Shown: positions 35,463-45,938 of the stretch, piece after piece
How positions within the stretch are numbered: the first letter of the stretch is position 1
Layout of the letters: every line of letters starts with the position of its first letter
Assembly: GCA_004293905.1 (NCBI GenBank)
Contig: RDZE01000017.1
Location: 1-64,000 of the forward strand
DNA length: 64,000 nucleotides
Direction: 5' to 3'
DNA from: Cytophagales bacterium
GTDB lineage: Bacteria; Bacteroidota; Bacteroidia; Cytophagales; Microscillaceae
Notes under the pieces: model-generated
Told to the model about the DNA's origin: nothing
Database searches by the model: none
The model's input: the letters and a program-made list of their open reading frames with translations, nothing else
Position numbers and translations under genes: made by a program

Positions 35463-38400
35463 ATGGCATTCAAAAAAAATAAAAAACTTACTACAGATTT
35501 CAAGACTATCACCATTAGTCTGGCATCGCCCGAGTCTATCTTAGAATCTTCATACGGAGAGGTTACACAACCCGAAACCATCAATTACCGAACCTATAAA
35601 CCCGAAATGGGAGGGCTGTTCTGTGAAAAGATATTCGGACCCGTCAAAGATTGGGAGTGCCACTGTGGAAAGTATAAACGTATTCGTTACAAAGGTATCG
35701 TTTGCGACCGTTGTGGTGTTGAAGTTACCGAGAAAAAAGTACGTAGAGAGCGTATGGGGCACATCGAGTTAGTAGTACCCGTAGCACACATTTGGTATTT
35801 CCGCTCACTACCCAACAAGATAGGATACTTATTAGGCTTGCCCACCAAAAAATTAGACCAAATTATTTATTATGAACGCTATGTAGTGGTACAAGCGGGT
35901 ATACTTTCTAAAGAAGGAGTCAATCAATTAGACTTTCTTACCGAAGAAGAGTACTTAGATTACATGGACAAACTCCCTCGCGAAAATCAATTACTTGAGG
36001 ATACTCACCCCGATAAATTCATTGCCAAAATGGGTGCAGAAGCATTAGAAATGCTACTCTCACGCATCAATTTGGAACAACTATCTTATGATTTAAGGGA
36101 CTCTGCCTCTAAAGATAAATCACAACAAAGAAAAGCAGAAGCCCTCAAAAGGCTCAGAGTCGTAGAAGCGTTTAGAGATTCTCAAAAAAGAGTGGAAAAT
36201 AAACCCGAATGGATGATTATCCGAATGGTACCTGTTATTCCACCTGAACTTCGCCCCTTAGTTCCCTTAGATGGTGGGCGTTTTGCTACCTCAGATTTGA
36301 ATGACCTTTACAGACGTGTGATTATTCGTAACAATCGCCTTAAAAGACTCATCGAAATCAAAGCACCTGAAGTAATCTTGCGCAACGAAAAACGTATGTT
36401 ACAAGAAGCTGTAGATTCACTCTTTGATAACTCAAGAAAAGTAAATGCGGTAAGAGCAGATGGAAACCGTGCTCTAAAATCACTCTCTGATATGTTGAAA
36501 GGAAAACAAGGTCGTTTCCGTCAAAATCTATTAGGAAAACGTGTTGATTACTCTGGTCGTTCTGTTATTGTTGTAGGACCTGAGTTGAAAATGCACGAGT
36601 GTGGATTGCCTAAAAATATGGCGGCAGAACTTTTCAAACCATTTATTATCCGTAAACTCATAGAGCGTGGAATTGTAAAAACAGTTAAATCAGCACGCAA
36701 AATTGTAGATAGAAAAGACCCCGTAGTTTGGGATATCCTCGAAAACGTACTCAAAGGACACCCTGTAATGCTTAACCGTGCTCCAACATTGCACAGATTG
36801 GGTATTCAGGCTTTTCAACCCAAACTCATTGAAGGAAAAGCAATTCAACTACACCCTCTCTGCTGTACTGCATTCAACGCAGATTTTGACGGTGACCAAA
36901 TGGCGGTTCACGTACCATTAGGGCATGCTGCCGTTTTAGAAACAGCTACGTTGATGCTTTCTTCTCATAATATCCTTAACCCTGCTAATGGTTCTCCTAT
37001 TACCGTTCCCTCACAAGACATGGTGCTCGGGCTCTATTACCTCACAAAAGGCAAAGTAGGAACAGAAGAAGAAAAAGTATTGGGCGAAAACAGACGCTAT
37101 TACTCTCCCGAAGAAGTAATCATAGCCATTAATGAAAAACAACTTTCTAAAAACGCGCATATAGAAGTACGATTCCCTGTGTACGATGAGCAAACTAAGA
37201 AGACAGAAGAAAAAATCATCAAAACTGTAGCAGGAAGAGTATTATTCAATCAATATGTACCCGAAGAAGTAGGCTTTATTGATGAATTATTGACCAAAAA
37301 GAAACTACAAAAAATTATATCCAGAGTATTTAAAACCGTAGGAGTAGCACGTACCGCACAATTCCTTGACGATATTAAACACTTAGGCTTCCAGATGGCT
37401 TTCAAAGGAGGTTTATCTATTGGTTTGGGTGACATCATTATCCCTAAACAAAAAAATGAACTTATCCAACAAGCCAAAGAAAGCGTAGAAGAAATCCACA
37501 TGAACCACTCTATGGGGCTTATCACTGAAAATGAACGCTATAACCAAGTAATTGATATTTGGACGCGTATCAATAATCGCCTCACAGATACACTCATGAA
37601 ACAAATGCAAGACGACCGCCAAGGCTTCAACTCCATATATATGATGATGGACTCTGGAGCACGTGGTTCGAAAGAGCAAATTCGTCAATTAGGTGGAATG
37701 CGTGGGCTAATGGCTAAACCTCAGAAAAATATACAAGGTTCGGTAGGTGAAATCATTGAAAACCCCATCATTTCCAATTTCAAAGAGGGCTTAGATGTAA
37801 CAGAATATTTTATCTCTACACACGGTGCAAGAAAAGGTTTGGCAGATACAGCCCTCAAAACTGCTGATGCGGGTTATCTCACAAGACGTTTGGTAGACGT
37901 AGCACAAGATGTAATCATTACTGAAACCGATTGCGGAACATTAAGGGGTATTCAAATTTCAGCACTCAAAGATAACGAAGATGTCGTAGAGGCACTTTCT
38001 GAACGTATCTTAGGGCGTGTGTCAGTGCATGACCTCTTTGACCCTCTCACCAATGAACTCATTGTAGAATCAGGAGGTGAAATCAACGAAGAAATTGCTG
38101 AAAGAATAGAAAATACAAGCATTGAAGCCGTAGAAATTCGCTCCGTACTCACTTGCGAAACTCGCAGAGGAGTATGTGATAAATGCTACGGACGTAATTT
38201 AGCAACAGGGCGCATGGTAGAAAAAGGCGAAGCAGTAGGTGTTATTGCGGCACAATCCATCGGAGAGCCGGGCACGCAGCTTACACTTCGTACATTCCAC
38301 GTAGGGGGTACTGCTTCTAACATTGCCGTAGATGCTTCCTTGAAAGCAAAATTTGAAGGTATCATTCAGTTTGAAGAATTAAAAACTGTACAAACTACCG

Positions 38401-39782
38401 ATGCTGAAGGAAACACTATAGAAGTAGTAACAGGACGCTCTTGTGAGGTGAAAATTTTACAACACAAAACCAAACGCGTACTTATCACGAATCACATGCC
38501 TTATGGCGCATTGCTTAAAGTAAAAGAAGGACAAGAAGTACAGAAAAATGATGATATTTGTTCTTGGGATCCTTTCAATGCCGTAATCCTTTCCGAAATA
38601 GATGGTACTATAGAGTACGATGCTATCATAGAAGGCGTTACCTTCAAAGAAGAGTCAGATGAACAAACAGGCTTCCGTGAAAGGGTAATTATCGAAACCA
38701 GAGATAAAACAAAGAACCCCTCTATCATTGTAAAAGCCAATGATAGCACTCTTAAAGCCTATAATATACCCGTAGGAGCTTATTTGGTAGCCAACGAAGG
38801 TAATAAAATAAAAGCAGGGCAAATATTAGTAAAAATACCTCGCAATATCGGTAAAACACGCGATATTACAGGAGGTCTACCTCGTGTAACAGAGCTTTTT
38901 GAAGCAAGAAACCCTTCTAATCCTGCTATTGTAAGTGAAATAGATGGTGTGATAGAGTATGGTACTATCAAACGTGGTAACCGCGAAATATTTGTTGTAT
39001 CCAGAGATGGAATCAAAAAACGCTATCTTGTGCCTTTATCTAAACTTATTTTAGTACAAGACAACGACTTCGTTAGAGCAGGACAAGCACTTTCAGACGG
39101 TGCCATCACTCCTTCCGACATCTTAGCCATCAAAGGACCCACAGCCGTGCAAGAATACTTGGTGAATGAAATACAAGAAGTATACCGTATGCAAGGGGTA
39201 AAAATCAATGACAAACACATTGAAGTTATCGTAAGACAAATGATGCAAAAAGTAGAAATCATTGACCCCGGAGATACTAATTTCTTACAAGGGCAAGTTG
39301 TAGATAAATTCACTTTCAGAGAAGAAAATGATAATATCTTAGACAAAAAAGTAGTAACAGACGCGGGCGAATCACAAAAATTCAAAGCAGGTCAAATTGT
39401 ATCAGCAAGGGAACTACGCGATGAAAACTCAAGCCTCAAGCGCAAAGACCTTAAAATAGTGAAGGTGAGAGAAGCCGAAACAGCTGTATCAAGACCTACA
39501 TTGCAAGGGATTACGCAAGCCTCATTAGGAACAGATAGTTTCATCTCGGCAGCCTCTTTCCAAGAAACAACCAAAGTACTCAGCGAAGCAGCCATCAATG
39601 GAAAACGCGATTATCTATTGGGCTTGAAAGAAAATGTAATCGTTGGGCATCTTATACCTGCCGGTACGGGCTTACGCGACTATGAAGACATCTTGGTATA
39701 TGAACAAGAAGAGTACGAAAATATGACCACTGACCAAAGAAAAAGCTCGCGTTCAAGCAAACATAAAGAACTACAGAGTTAG
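35463..39782 (+). CDS. rpoC: DNA-directed RNA polymerase beta' subunit
   Basis: The 1439-residue protein is a full-length RpoC. It has the N-terminal zinc site ([23 protein letters not shown]), the switch/lid region ([19 protein letters not shown]), the catalytic NADFDGDQM loop with its three Asp residues, the bridge helix region ([24 protein letters not shown]), the second zinc site ([16 protein letters not shown]) and the trigger-loop-adjacent [16 protein letters not shown]. The long C-terminal tail with Ser/Lys runs is normal in the phylum. It ends at a good terminator. Confidence 0.99.
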   Translation: MAFKKNKKLTTDFKTITISLASPESILESSYGEVTQPETINYRTYKPEMGGLFCEKIFGPVKDWECHCGKYKRIRYKGIVCDRCGVEVTEKKVRRERMGHIELVVPVAHIWYFRSLPNKIGYLLGLPTKKLDQIIYYERYVVVQAGILSKEGVNQLDFLTEEEYLDYMDKLPRENQLLEDTHPDKFIAKMGAEALEMLLSRINLEQLSYDLRDSASKDKSQQRKAEALKRLRVVEAFRDSQKRVENKPEWMIIRMVPVIPPELRPLVPLDGGRFATSDLNDLYRRVIIRNNRLKRLIEIKAPEVILRNEKRMLQEAVDSLFDNSRKVNAVRADGNRALKSLSDMLKGKQGRFRQNLLGKRVDYSGRSVIVVGPELKMHECGLPKNMAAELFKPFIIRKLIERGIVKTVKSARKIVDRKDPVVWDILENVLKGHPVMLNRAPTLHRLGIQAFQPKLIEGKAIQLHPLCCTAFNADFDGDQMAVHVPLGHAAVLETATLMLSSHNILNPANGSPITVPSQDMVLGLYYLTKGKVGTEEEKVLGENRRYYSPEEVIIAINEKQLSKNAHIEVRFPVYDEQTKKTEEKIIKTVAGRVLFNQYVPEEVGFIDELLTKKKLQKIISRVFKTVGVARTAQFLDDIKHLGFQMAFKGGLSIGLGDIIIPKQKNELIQQAKESVEEIHMNHSMGLITENERYNQVIDIWTRINNRLTDTLMKQMQDDRQGFNSIYMMMDSGARGSKEQIRQLGGMRGLMAKPQKNIQGSVGEIIENPIISNFKEGLDVTEYFISTHGARKGLADTALKTADAGYLTRRLVDVAQDVIITETDCGTLRGIQISALKDNEDVVEALSERILGRVSVHDLFDPLTNELIVESGGEINEEIAERIENTSIEAVEIRSVLTCETRRGVCDKCYGRNLATGRMVEKGEAVGVIAAQSIGEPGTQLTLRTFHVGGTASNIAVDASLKAKFEGIIQFEELKTVQTTDAEGNTIEVVTGRSCEVKILQHKTKRVLITNHMPYGALLKVKEGQEVQKNDDICSWDPFNAVILSEIDGTIEYDAIIEGVTFKEESDEQTGFRERVIIETRDKTKNPSIIVKANDSTLKAYNIPVGAYLVANEGNKIKAGQILVKIPRNIGKTRDITGGLPRVTELFEARNPSNPAIVSEIDGVIEYGTIKRGNREIFVVSRDGIKKRYLVPLSKLILVQDNDFVRAGQALSDGAITPSDILAIKGPTAVQEYLVNEIQEVYRMQGVKINDKHIEVIVRQMMQKVEIIDPGDTNFLQGQVVDKFTFREENDNILDKKVVTDAGESQKFKAGQIVSARELRDENSSLKRKDLKIVKVREAETAVSRPTLQGITQASLGTDSFISAASFQETTKVLSEAAINGKRDYLLGLKENVIVGHLIPAGTGLRDYEDILVYEQEEYENMTTDQRKSSRSSKHKELQS

Positions 39783-39792
39783 TACTGAAAAT

Positions 39793-39832
39793 AAAAAAAG
39801 TCATTATTCAAAAGATAATGGCTTTTTTTTTT
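39793..39832 (+). terminator. Rho-independent terminator after rpoC
   Basis: AAAAAAGTCATTAT pairs with ATAATGGCTTTTTT (one G-T pair) around a short loop and ends in about ten T residues, 10 bases after the rpoC stop. Confidence 0.92.
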
Positions 39833-39876
39833 GAAAAAAAACTATATTTACACATTCATCATCAAACAAAAGTATT

Positions 39877-40578
39877 ATGAGCAACAGTTTATTTCTCACC
39901 AAAGACGGGGCTAAAATAGAAAATAATGGTGCAGGGCAAGTATACTGGAACAACCAGCCCCTGAAAATCGCTATTCCCGCAGACTTATTTATGAAATGGG
40001 CAGGTGTCGTTTATGCCGAAGCCGCTTCTACCAATTTAGTAACACAGTTAGGAATGGGAGATGTAGCCACAGAAATGGAAAGAGAAGGCTATGGTATAGC
40101 AGTTACTATGTTCAACTATTGCGAAGCGAAAAGCAAAAAACTCAACAAAAACTACACCCTTGTAGATTTACTTAGCAACGCTGACTATGCCAAAGCATTG
40201 GTTTCTACCCAATACCAAGAATATCAAAATTTTTCAGGAGGAGATGCCAATAGAAGAAAATATGCACACATGGGTTGTTTGAGAGTGCTTTTAGGCAATC
40301 ATATCGCTGATATACAACAAGCCAAATCTTTGTATTGGGACGGTCAAGACCTTTGGACAAATGCCAAACATTTCAAGAAAAATTATGGATTCAGAGTAAC
40401 TCGCCCCGAACACGGAGGACTCTATAGAAACAAAAACCTCTCTTTGGTTAGTACGCCCGCCTTGCGCCCCGATGTACAGCAAAAAGGCATACAATATGTC
40501 TACCAATCTGTATTTACAGCAGGAGGAACTATATTTAGCACACTAACCCCCGAAGGATTTAAGGCATACGGAGTCTAA
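39877..40578 (+). CDS. Uncharacterised protein, faintly like SleB/CwlJ-type wall hydrolases
   Basis: The 233-residue protein has no signal peptide or membrane segment. Residues about 40-150 show WAGVVYAEAASTN, GIAVTMFNYCEAKSKK, a TLVDLLSN segment and YQEYQNFSGGD, an order that recalls SleB/CwlJ-like cell-wall hydrolases (YAEA, then an A-V-NR helix, then a QF/W strand). The usual catalytic Glu could be the one in VYAEA. The likeness is weak and judged by eye, so no function is assigned. Its last 20 bases overlap, tail to tail, the end of the gene on the other strand. Confidence 0.55.
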   Translation: MSNSLFLTKDGAKIENNGAGQVYWNNQPLKIAIPADLFMKWAGVVYAEAASTNLVTQLGMGDVATEMEREGYGIAVTMFNYCEAKSKKLNKNYTLVDLLSNADYAKALVSTQYQEYQNFSGGDANRRKYAHMGCLRVLLGNHIADIQQAKSLYWDGQDLWTNAKHFKKNYGFRVTRPEHGGLYRNKNLSLVSTPALRPDVQQKGIQYVYQSVFTAGGTIFSTLTPEGFKAYGV

Positions 40579-41098
40579 TACGAATCTCAATAGTAACAGG
40601 TACAGGGAAAGGTATTCCTTGTACTTGTACTTGTGTTTGTGTTTTACCTTTGAATATCAATAAACTATCGCTCAGTGTTTCTATTTCATAACTTTCAGGA
40701 AAAGTAATAGGAGGAACATTCAAACCCTGACTTTGGATAGTTTGAGTGAAAGTGCTGATTAAATCATTAACGGGTAAACCTTTCAAAACAAGTAACTTAT
40801 CTTGTTGTAATTCCCAATTTCCTTGATATTTTTGACCCACATATATACTTTCAAATGTTCCATTGTCAAAAAATTGTAGACTAAAATTGTCTAAAGTTTG
40901 ACGGATAGGGGGAACATTCAAAGGTACTACACTCTGAAAAGAGATATGAACACTATCTCCTTTCCAACTATTTTTAGTTAGAAGTTCTTTAGTGGAAGGT
41001 GTTACCTCTATGCGCTTACAAGCATACACCAATACAAGACTAAGTAAAATTATGTTTACTAAAAAGAAACGAAAACTCACTACTTTTTTCTTTAACAT
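40559..41098 (-). CDS. Hypothetical lipoprotein, lipocalin-like
   Basis: The 179-residue precursor begins MLKKKVVSFRFFLVN and has a hydrophobic segment ending LVYAC, a plausible lipobox. The mature part has alternating strands and WKGDSVHISF, DNGTFESIY and GNWELQQDKLLVLKG, the kind of pattern found in lipocalin-like Bacteroidota lipoproteins (a TF/GTW repeat). A longer start at 41158 would overlap the divergent gene and is not preferred. Function unknown. The 3' end overlaps the neighbour by 20 bases. Confidence 0.65.
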   Translation of the reverse strand: MLKKKVVSFRFFLVNIILLSLVLVYACKRIEVTPSTKELLTKNSWKGDSVHISFQSVVPLNVPPIRQTLDNFSLQFFDNGTFESIYVGQKYQGNWELQQDKLLVLKGLPVNDLISTFTQTIQSQGLNVPPITFPESYEIETLSDSLLIFKGKTQTQVQVQGIPFPVPVTIEIRIRLRMP

Positions 41099-41140
41099 AC
41101 GTTCATTTTTTAGAATTGAAACATAAATATACATAAAAAA

Positions 41141-42031
41141 GTGCAAAAAAAATATCAAAAATACGCAGCTTGCTTAGTTTTATTATTTTGTATCTCTTGC
41201 GAGAGTATTCAAAAAGAAACAAAAAAGGAAACTAATACAGACAGCATTTCACAAAGAGATGAAAAAAAAGTAGCGAAAAACTACCAAAAAATCATTTGTA
41301 TAGGCAATACAATTACAGACATTGTAAGGCAGATGGGGCTTGCTGAAAAAATCATTGCTTATGACCAAGCCTTACCTCAAGACACCGCCTTCAAAAGACC
41401 TAAGGTAGGTTATGGCGCATCATTAAGAGCAGAACACCTTCGCACACATCAACCCGATTTGGTACTCTCTTGGGCAAAAGACAGCCCCGAAGAAATAGTA
41501 AATTTGATGAAAGGAGAAAAGGTAGCTTATGAACTTTTTGAAGAACCCCAAAATTTTGAAGATTTGCTCAAACTTTTACAATCAGTAGGTACTATACTGA
41601 ACAAAAATAAAGAAGCCGAGCAGTTAGTAAATCAACTCAAGGAGGAAATGCAGACGCTTAAAAATAAAACAGCTAAAATAAAACAACCTATAAGGCTACT
41701 ATATATCAAGGCTTCTACTGCGGAAAGTATTTTAATGTTAGGAAAAAACACCCCTATTCATGCCATTTTAACCTATGCAGGGTGTATAAATGCGGGTGAT
41801 TCTTGGGACGAAATTACGCAACTAAACGATGAAAATTTAGCAATAGCAGAGCCTACTTTTTTAATTATGAGTACTAAAAGTGCTGAAATTGCCTATAAAA
41901 ACCCTGCTTTTCTGGCTCTGAATATAGTAAAAACGGGTAGAGTGATTACTATTCCTGAGTATAAAATGAATATGAGCCTACAAACGCCCAAAGTAGCGCA
42001 AGAAATATATAAAAAAGTTTATGGGCAATAA
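41141..42031 (+). CDS. Hemin/cobalamin-type ABC transporter substrate-binding lipoprotein
   Basis: The 296-residue protein starts with GTG; no in-frame ATG lies close by. The signal peptide ends LLFCISC (lipobox, Cys about 20). The mature part is a class III periplasmic binding protein: KIICIGNTITDIVRQMGLAEKIIAYDQ, VGYGASLRAEHLRTHQPDLVLSW, a long central helix with NKEAEQLVNQLKEEM, and ILMLGKNTPIHAILTYAGCIN. The pattern best fits HmuT-like heme binders (GY..L..E.i....PDLvl). No permease or ATPase is in the window, so the ligand is inferred. It converges on the DUF4296 gene with 10 bases between the stop codons. Confidence 0.75.
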   Translation: MQKKYQKYAACLVLLFCISCESIQKETKKETNTDSISQRDEKKVAKNYQKIICIGNTITDIVRQMGLAEKIIAYDQALPQDTAFKRPKVGYGASLRAEHLRTHQPDLVLSWAKDSPEEIVNLMKGEKVAYELFEEPQNFEDLLKLLQSVGTILNKNKEAEQLVNQLKEEMQTLKNKTAKIKQPIRLLYIKASTAESILMLGKNTPIHAILTYAGCINAGDSWDEITQLNDENLAIAEPTFLIMSTKSAEIAYKNPAFLALNIVKTGRVITIPEYKMNMSLQTPKVAQEIYKKVYGQ

Positions 42032-42041
42032 GTAAGCATGG

Positions 42042-42689
42042 TTACTCTTTACTGAGAGGGTTTTGTATCTTATTGATGGCATATTTGTAAATCAAAACAA
42101 TCTCATGCAAATTATTTGTGGCAGCTTCTGTTTTGATTTTTTCCAATCGTGTAGGATTATTGTATAACGATTCTATGTGCGCCTGTATATACCTATTATT
42201 GCTATAAAGTTTGTTAGAGGGTAAAATCCATAGGCTATCTTTTTGATAAATATTGAGTTGTTTGATTTGCTTAAGAATACCCAACTGCATTTCGTTCATC
42301 TTGAGTGTTTTTAATTTAATACTTTGCTCAAACTCAGCTTTACTTTGCATCAGACTTAAGCTATCTACAATGCCTTCATACATCGTATCTAAGGTTTTCA
42401 TTTGACTGGCATAGTAGTTATAGCTCCTAAAATAAGTGATAGAGTCTGTTTTATATTTTTTGAAAATGATATTCTGGATTTTATAAAAAGCGACTTGTTG
42501 AGAATCGGGTGTAGAAAGCAATAATTCTTCTACTTGCGATTCAGCAATATGAATATCGATCAATATCATCTTTAAACTATCTATTGGAATAATTTTTTCC
42601 TTTACTTCATTGCCATTGTTTATAGTGCTACAAGCTACTATGAACAATGATAGAAACAAAGATGAAAAAAGATAATGAAAATGACGCAT
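42042..42689 (-). CDS. DUF4296 lipoprotein
   Basis: The 215-residue precursor has a lipobox IVAC (Cys20). The mature N-terminal half matches DUF4296: IPIDSLKMILIDIHIAESQVEELL, then an IIFKKYKTDSITYFRSYNYYASQ segment, which corresponds to the family's helix pair ending in a Y-like YY. A further helical tail follows. It is a Bacteroidota family of unknown function. The start codon overlaps the stop of the PBP1A gene by one base (TAATG), so the two are probably translated from one message. Confidence 0.85.
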   Translation of the reverse strand: MRHFHYLFSSLFLSLFIVACSTINNGNEVKEKIIPIDSLKMILIDIHIAESQVEELLLSTPDSQQVAFYKIQNIIFKKYKTDSITYFRSYNYYASQMKTLDTMYEGIVDSLSLMQSKAEFEQSIKLKTLKMNEMQLGILKQIKQLNIYQKDSLWILPSNKLYSNNRYIQAHIESLYNNPTRLEKIKTEAATNNLHEIVLIYKYAINKIQNPLSKE

Positions 42690-44950
42690 TAGTTCAGATT
42701 CTTATTAGCACGTTCTAATTTTTCGCTAAGTTGTTCTTCTAATTTTGCACAATCTAACTCTATGGATAGATTTTCGGGTTTTGCAAAAGCACCTCTTGGA
42801 TAGCCTAAGGACTCATCTGCATATACTTTTTGCATAAAAATACCCCATATAGGGAGGGCTAATACGGCTCCTTGCCCCAGCACAATAGTTCTAAAACGCA
42901 CACTTCTATTGTCGCCACCTACCCATACGCCTGCCGCTAATTCTTTGGTAAAGCCCATAAACCAAGCATCAGAGTTATTTTGAGTAGTACCTGTTTTTGC
43001 GCAAACTTCGTTTTTTGCCGTGATGCCATAGCCATGTAGTGCTGTGGAGGTACCGCCTGACTCTACGGCTGCTTTAAGCATGTGCACCATTAAATACGCA
43101 ATTTCTTCGCTGATGACAGGAGTTATTTTAGGAGGAAATTCGGCAATGATATTTCCGTTGCGGTCTTCTATGCGAGTAATAAATTGTGGAATGGTATGTT
43201 TCCCACGATTGGCAAAAGTAGAATAAGCACCCAGAAGTTCATAAATAGATACATCGGAAGTGCCCAAACAAATAGGAGGGCTATTGTCTATGGGGCTTGT
43301 GATGCCAAATTCTTTTGCATATTGGATAATAAGCTCCACACCTATTTTTTTAGTAATACCTGCTGTTACAGAGTTGATAGACTGCCCTAAGGCTTCGCGG
43401 AGCGTCATGTCTTTGCCTGTATAAGAGCCAAAAGAGTTGCGTGCTGTCCAGCTATTGCCTCCTCGCCCAAAAGTAACAGGTACATCAGGGAAAATAGAAC
43501 AAGGAGTATATCCGTTGTCTAAGGCGGCAACATAAACTATGGGTTTGAAAGTAGAGCCGGGTTGTCTTGTTCCTTGTTTTACGTGGTCATATTGAAAAAA
43601 CTTAAAGTTAATACCTCCTACCCAAGCCTTAATATGCCCTGTTCCAGGCTCCATAGCCATAAAACCCGATTGTAGGAAATGCTGATGATAGCGGATAGAA
43701 TCCATAGGACTAAGGGTGGTATCGCGTATGTTGTTAGGCGTATCCCATGTGAAAACCTGCATTTTGACAGGTGTATTCATTATTCTCTCTATTTCAGCTT
43801 CGTTATTGGGGTATTCCTCTTTGAGGGCTTGGTATCTTTCTGTTTGTTTGGCTATCTTTTCTATATAATTGGGTAACTCGCGGTTGTATTTATCTACCCA
43901 AGGGTTTCTACCTGCCCAGTGTTCAAAAAAGAGTTTTTGAAACTTAATCATGTGTTCTTTGACTGCTTCTTCAGCGTATTGTTGCATACGTGAGTCTATA
44001 GTTGTATAAATGCGTAAGCCATCGGAGTAGAGGTCGTGGTTGTTTTCTTTTGCCCATTCTAATAGAAATTTTTTGGCTTCCACTCTGAAATAAGGGGCTA
44101 TCCCCGCAACTTGTTCTTCTTGCCCATATTGTAGTTGTATGGGTCTTTTTTGTGCTGTATTGGCTTGAATTTCATTGATGTAGCCATATTTGAGCATTTG
44201 CCCTATTACAGTGTTGCGTCTTCTGATAGAGTTATTATAGTTAGAAATAGGGCTATATTTTGAGGGGGCTTGCAAAAGACCTACTAAGGTAGCAGCTTCT
44301 TGTATATTGAGTTGGCTTGGGTGTTTGTTGAAAAAAGTTTTTGAGGCGGTTTGTATACCGTAAGCATTGCTACCGAACTCTACCGTGTTGAGGTACATGG
44401 TGATGATTTCTTTTTTGGTGTAGCGTTGTTCTATTCTGATGGCAGTAATCCATTCTTTGCTCTTGATAACTAAGGTTTTCAGTACGGGTACGTCATAGAG
44501 CCAACCTTTGTATCGGTCTTCTTTGCGGAGTTTGAATAGATTTTTGGCTAACTGTTGTGTCAGGGTGCTTCCTCCACCTTTTTGCCCTAAATAAAAAACG
44601 GCGCGAAGCAATCCTTGTAGGTCTATGCCTGAGTGTTCCTCGAAGCGAGCATCTTCAGTAGCGATGAGTGCATTGATAAGGTAGGGGGATATTTCTTCGT
44701 ATTGTACAGGAGTTCTATTTTCGCGGTAGTATTTGCCCATTAGTACATTGTCAGCGGTATAGATTTCGGAGGCTTGTTCGCTGCGTGGGTTTTCTAAGAT
44801 TTCTAAGCCGGGGATTTCTCCAAAAAGATTTAGAAAATTGCTTTCTAAGGCAACAAAGTAGAGTAAGACAATGAGTAGGGTGGCAAAAAATGCAATCCAA
44901 GTAATGACAATCCATTTGAAGAATTTTCCTTTTTCAATGCCTATTTTCAT
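42689..44950 (-). CDS. Bifunctional penicillin-binding protein 1A
   Basis: The 753-residue protein has one N-terminal membrane anchor (about 13-34). A GT51 glycosyltransferase domain follows with ATEDARFEEHSGID (catalytic Glu99), GGSTLTQQLAKNL and KKEIITMYLNTVEFG. The transpeptidase domain has SxxK in STFKP (Ser466, Lys469), SxN in QSINS near 528 and KTG in KTGTTQ near 655. It polymerises and crosslinks peptidoglycan in the periplasm. Its gene overlaps that of the DUF4296 lipoprotein, which suggests a functional pair. Confidence 0.97.
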   Translation of the reverse strand: MKIGIEKGKFFKWIVITWIAFFATLLIVLLYFVALESNFLNLFGEIPGLEILENPRSEQASEIYTADNVLMGKYYRENRTPVQYEEISPYLINALIATEDARFEEHSGIDLQGLLRAVFYLGQKGGGSTLTQQLAKNLFKLRKEDRYKGWLYDVPVLKTLVIKSKEWITAIRIEQRYTKKEIITMYLNTVEFGSNAYGIQTASKTFFNKHPSQLNIQEAATLVGLLQAPSKYSPISNYNNSIRRRNTVIGQMLKYGYINEIQANTAQKRPIQLQYGQEEQVAGIAPYFRVEAKKFLLEWAKENNHDLYSDGLRIYTTIDSRMQQYAEEAVKEHMIKFQKLFFEHWAGRNPWVDKYNRELPNYIEKIAKQTERYQALKEEYPNNEAEIERIMNTPVKMQVFTWDTPNNIRDTTLSPMDSIRYHQHFLQSGFMAMEPGTGHIKAWVGGINFKFFQYDHVKQGTRQPGSTFKPIVYVAALDNGYTPCSIFPDVPVTFGRGGNSWTARNSFGSYTGKDMTLREALGQSINSVTAGITKKIGVELIIQYAKEFGITSPIDNSPPICLGTSDVSIYELLGAYSTFANRGKHTIPQFITRIEDRNGNIIAEFPPKITPVISEEIAYLMVHMLKAAVESGGTSTALHGYGITAKNEVCAKTGTTQNNSDAWFMGFTKELAAGVWVGGDNRSVRFRTIVLGQGAVLALPIWGIFMQKVYADESLGYPRGAFAKPENLSIELDCAKLEEQLSEKLERANKNLN

Positions 44951-44967
44951 ATCAGTAGTTTTTTTTG

Positions 44968-44975
44968 CAAAGATA
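44968..44975 (-). promoter_or_regulatory. Candidate -7 element (TATCTTTG) of the PBP1A gene
   Basis: Read on the minus strand the bases are TATCTTTG, 17 bases before the ATG at 44950. No TTTG box was found 19 bases upstream. Confidence 0.5.
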
Positions 44976-44996
44976 ATTACAAATTTGATTTTTTCT

Positions 44997-45893
44997 TTAA
45001 TTTGATTTTTTTTCTAAAATATAAACGTTACTTGAGTAATTGTTTTGGTTTTTGGCAGCATAGCGGTTAGAACGCCAGCCTTGATAGAATGACTGTAGGA
45101 AACGACTTTTGCCATATTGGTATTGGTGGCTCATGAGTGCTATATAATAAGCATCGAAATACATGGGTTGTACTTTGAGCAGGGTGAATCCGTGCGTATT
45201 GAAAAGTTGTTCTATGTGTTTGTGTGTAAAGTGATAAAGGTGTCTTGGGAGGTCGTAGGCAGCCCAGAAAGCCTGAAAATGTTGGCGGTCGTAGGAATTA
45301 TGGTTTGGGACTGCGATGATGAGTTTGCCATCATCTGCCAATAATTTTTTGAGTTGTTCTATGCTTTCATGGAGGGTGTGTATATGTTCTAAGACGTGCC
45401 AAAGTGTAATCACTTGGTATTTTTGATTTTGTAATGTTTCATCAAAAATATGACTAACGATAGGCTTCTGGGTGTTTTTTTCAGCTTGTAAGCGTGTTTT
45501 TTCATCGGGTTCTGTGCCCATTACCTGCCAGCCATTGTTTTGGCAGGCGGCTAAAAAATAGCCTGTACCTGTGCCTATGTCCAATATATTGCCTTTTTTG
45601 GGGTAAATGCCATTGATGAGTTTTACTTTTCTTCTTAGGGTAATTTGCCTTACCCAATGATACAGTTGGTTGATGATTCCTTTGCGTGTATTACTATGCG
45701 AAATATAGGTTTCTGATTGGTAATACTGTCCTATTTGTTCGATGTTGGGGCGTGGGTTCGTAAAGTGAAAATCACATTGTTGGCAGGCGACTACCTCGAA
45801 GTAGGTTTGACTGACAGTAAAATCTTTACATTTTACGATGGGTGTAAAATTGGTGTGTTTGCAGATAGGACAAGCTTCTATGGTCTCGAGCAT
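44997..45893 (-). CDS. Class I SAM-dependent methyltransferase with zinc-ribbon start
   Basis: The 298-residue protein begins with a Cys-rich segment (CPICKHTN, then VACQQCDFHFTNPRP) as in many sugar or lipid methyltransferases of the phylum. A SAM-binding motif follows: ILDIGTGTGYFLAACQNNGW, then VMGTEPDE and VITLWHVLEHI, then LIIAVPNHNSYD. It is a Methyltransf_23-type enzyme; the substrate is unknown. It lies upstream of PBP1A by 46 bases on the same strand. Confidence 0.88.
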   Translation of the reverse strand: MLETIEACPICKHTNFTPIVKCKDFTVSQTYFEVVACQQCDFHFTNPRPNIEQIGQYYQSETYISHSNTRKGIINQLYHWVRQITLRRKVKLINGIYPKKGNILDIGTGTGYFLAACQNNGWQVMGTEPDEKTRLQAEKNTQKPIVSHIFDETLQNQKYQVITLWHVLEHIHTLHESIEQLKKLLADDGKLIIAVPNHNSYDRQHFQAFWAAYDLPRHLYHFTHKHIEQLFNTHGFTLLKVQPMYFDAYYIALMSHQYQYGKSRFLQSFYQGWRSNRYAAKNQNNYSSNVYILEKKSN

Positions 45894-45919
45894 TTTGACT
45901 AAATAGATATTTTAGGGTG

Positions 45920-45927
45920 CAAAATTA
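45920..45927 (-). promoter_or_regulatory. Candidate -7 element (TAATTTTG) of the methyltransferase gene
   Basis: Read on the minus strand the bases are TAATTTTG, 27 bases before ATG 45893. A TTTG lies 23, not 19, bases upstream inside the end of rnr. Confidence 0.4.
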
Positions 45928-45938
45928 TGCTTTTTTTA

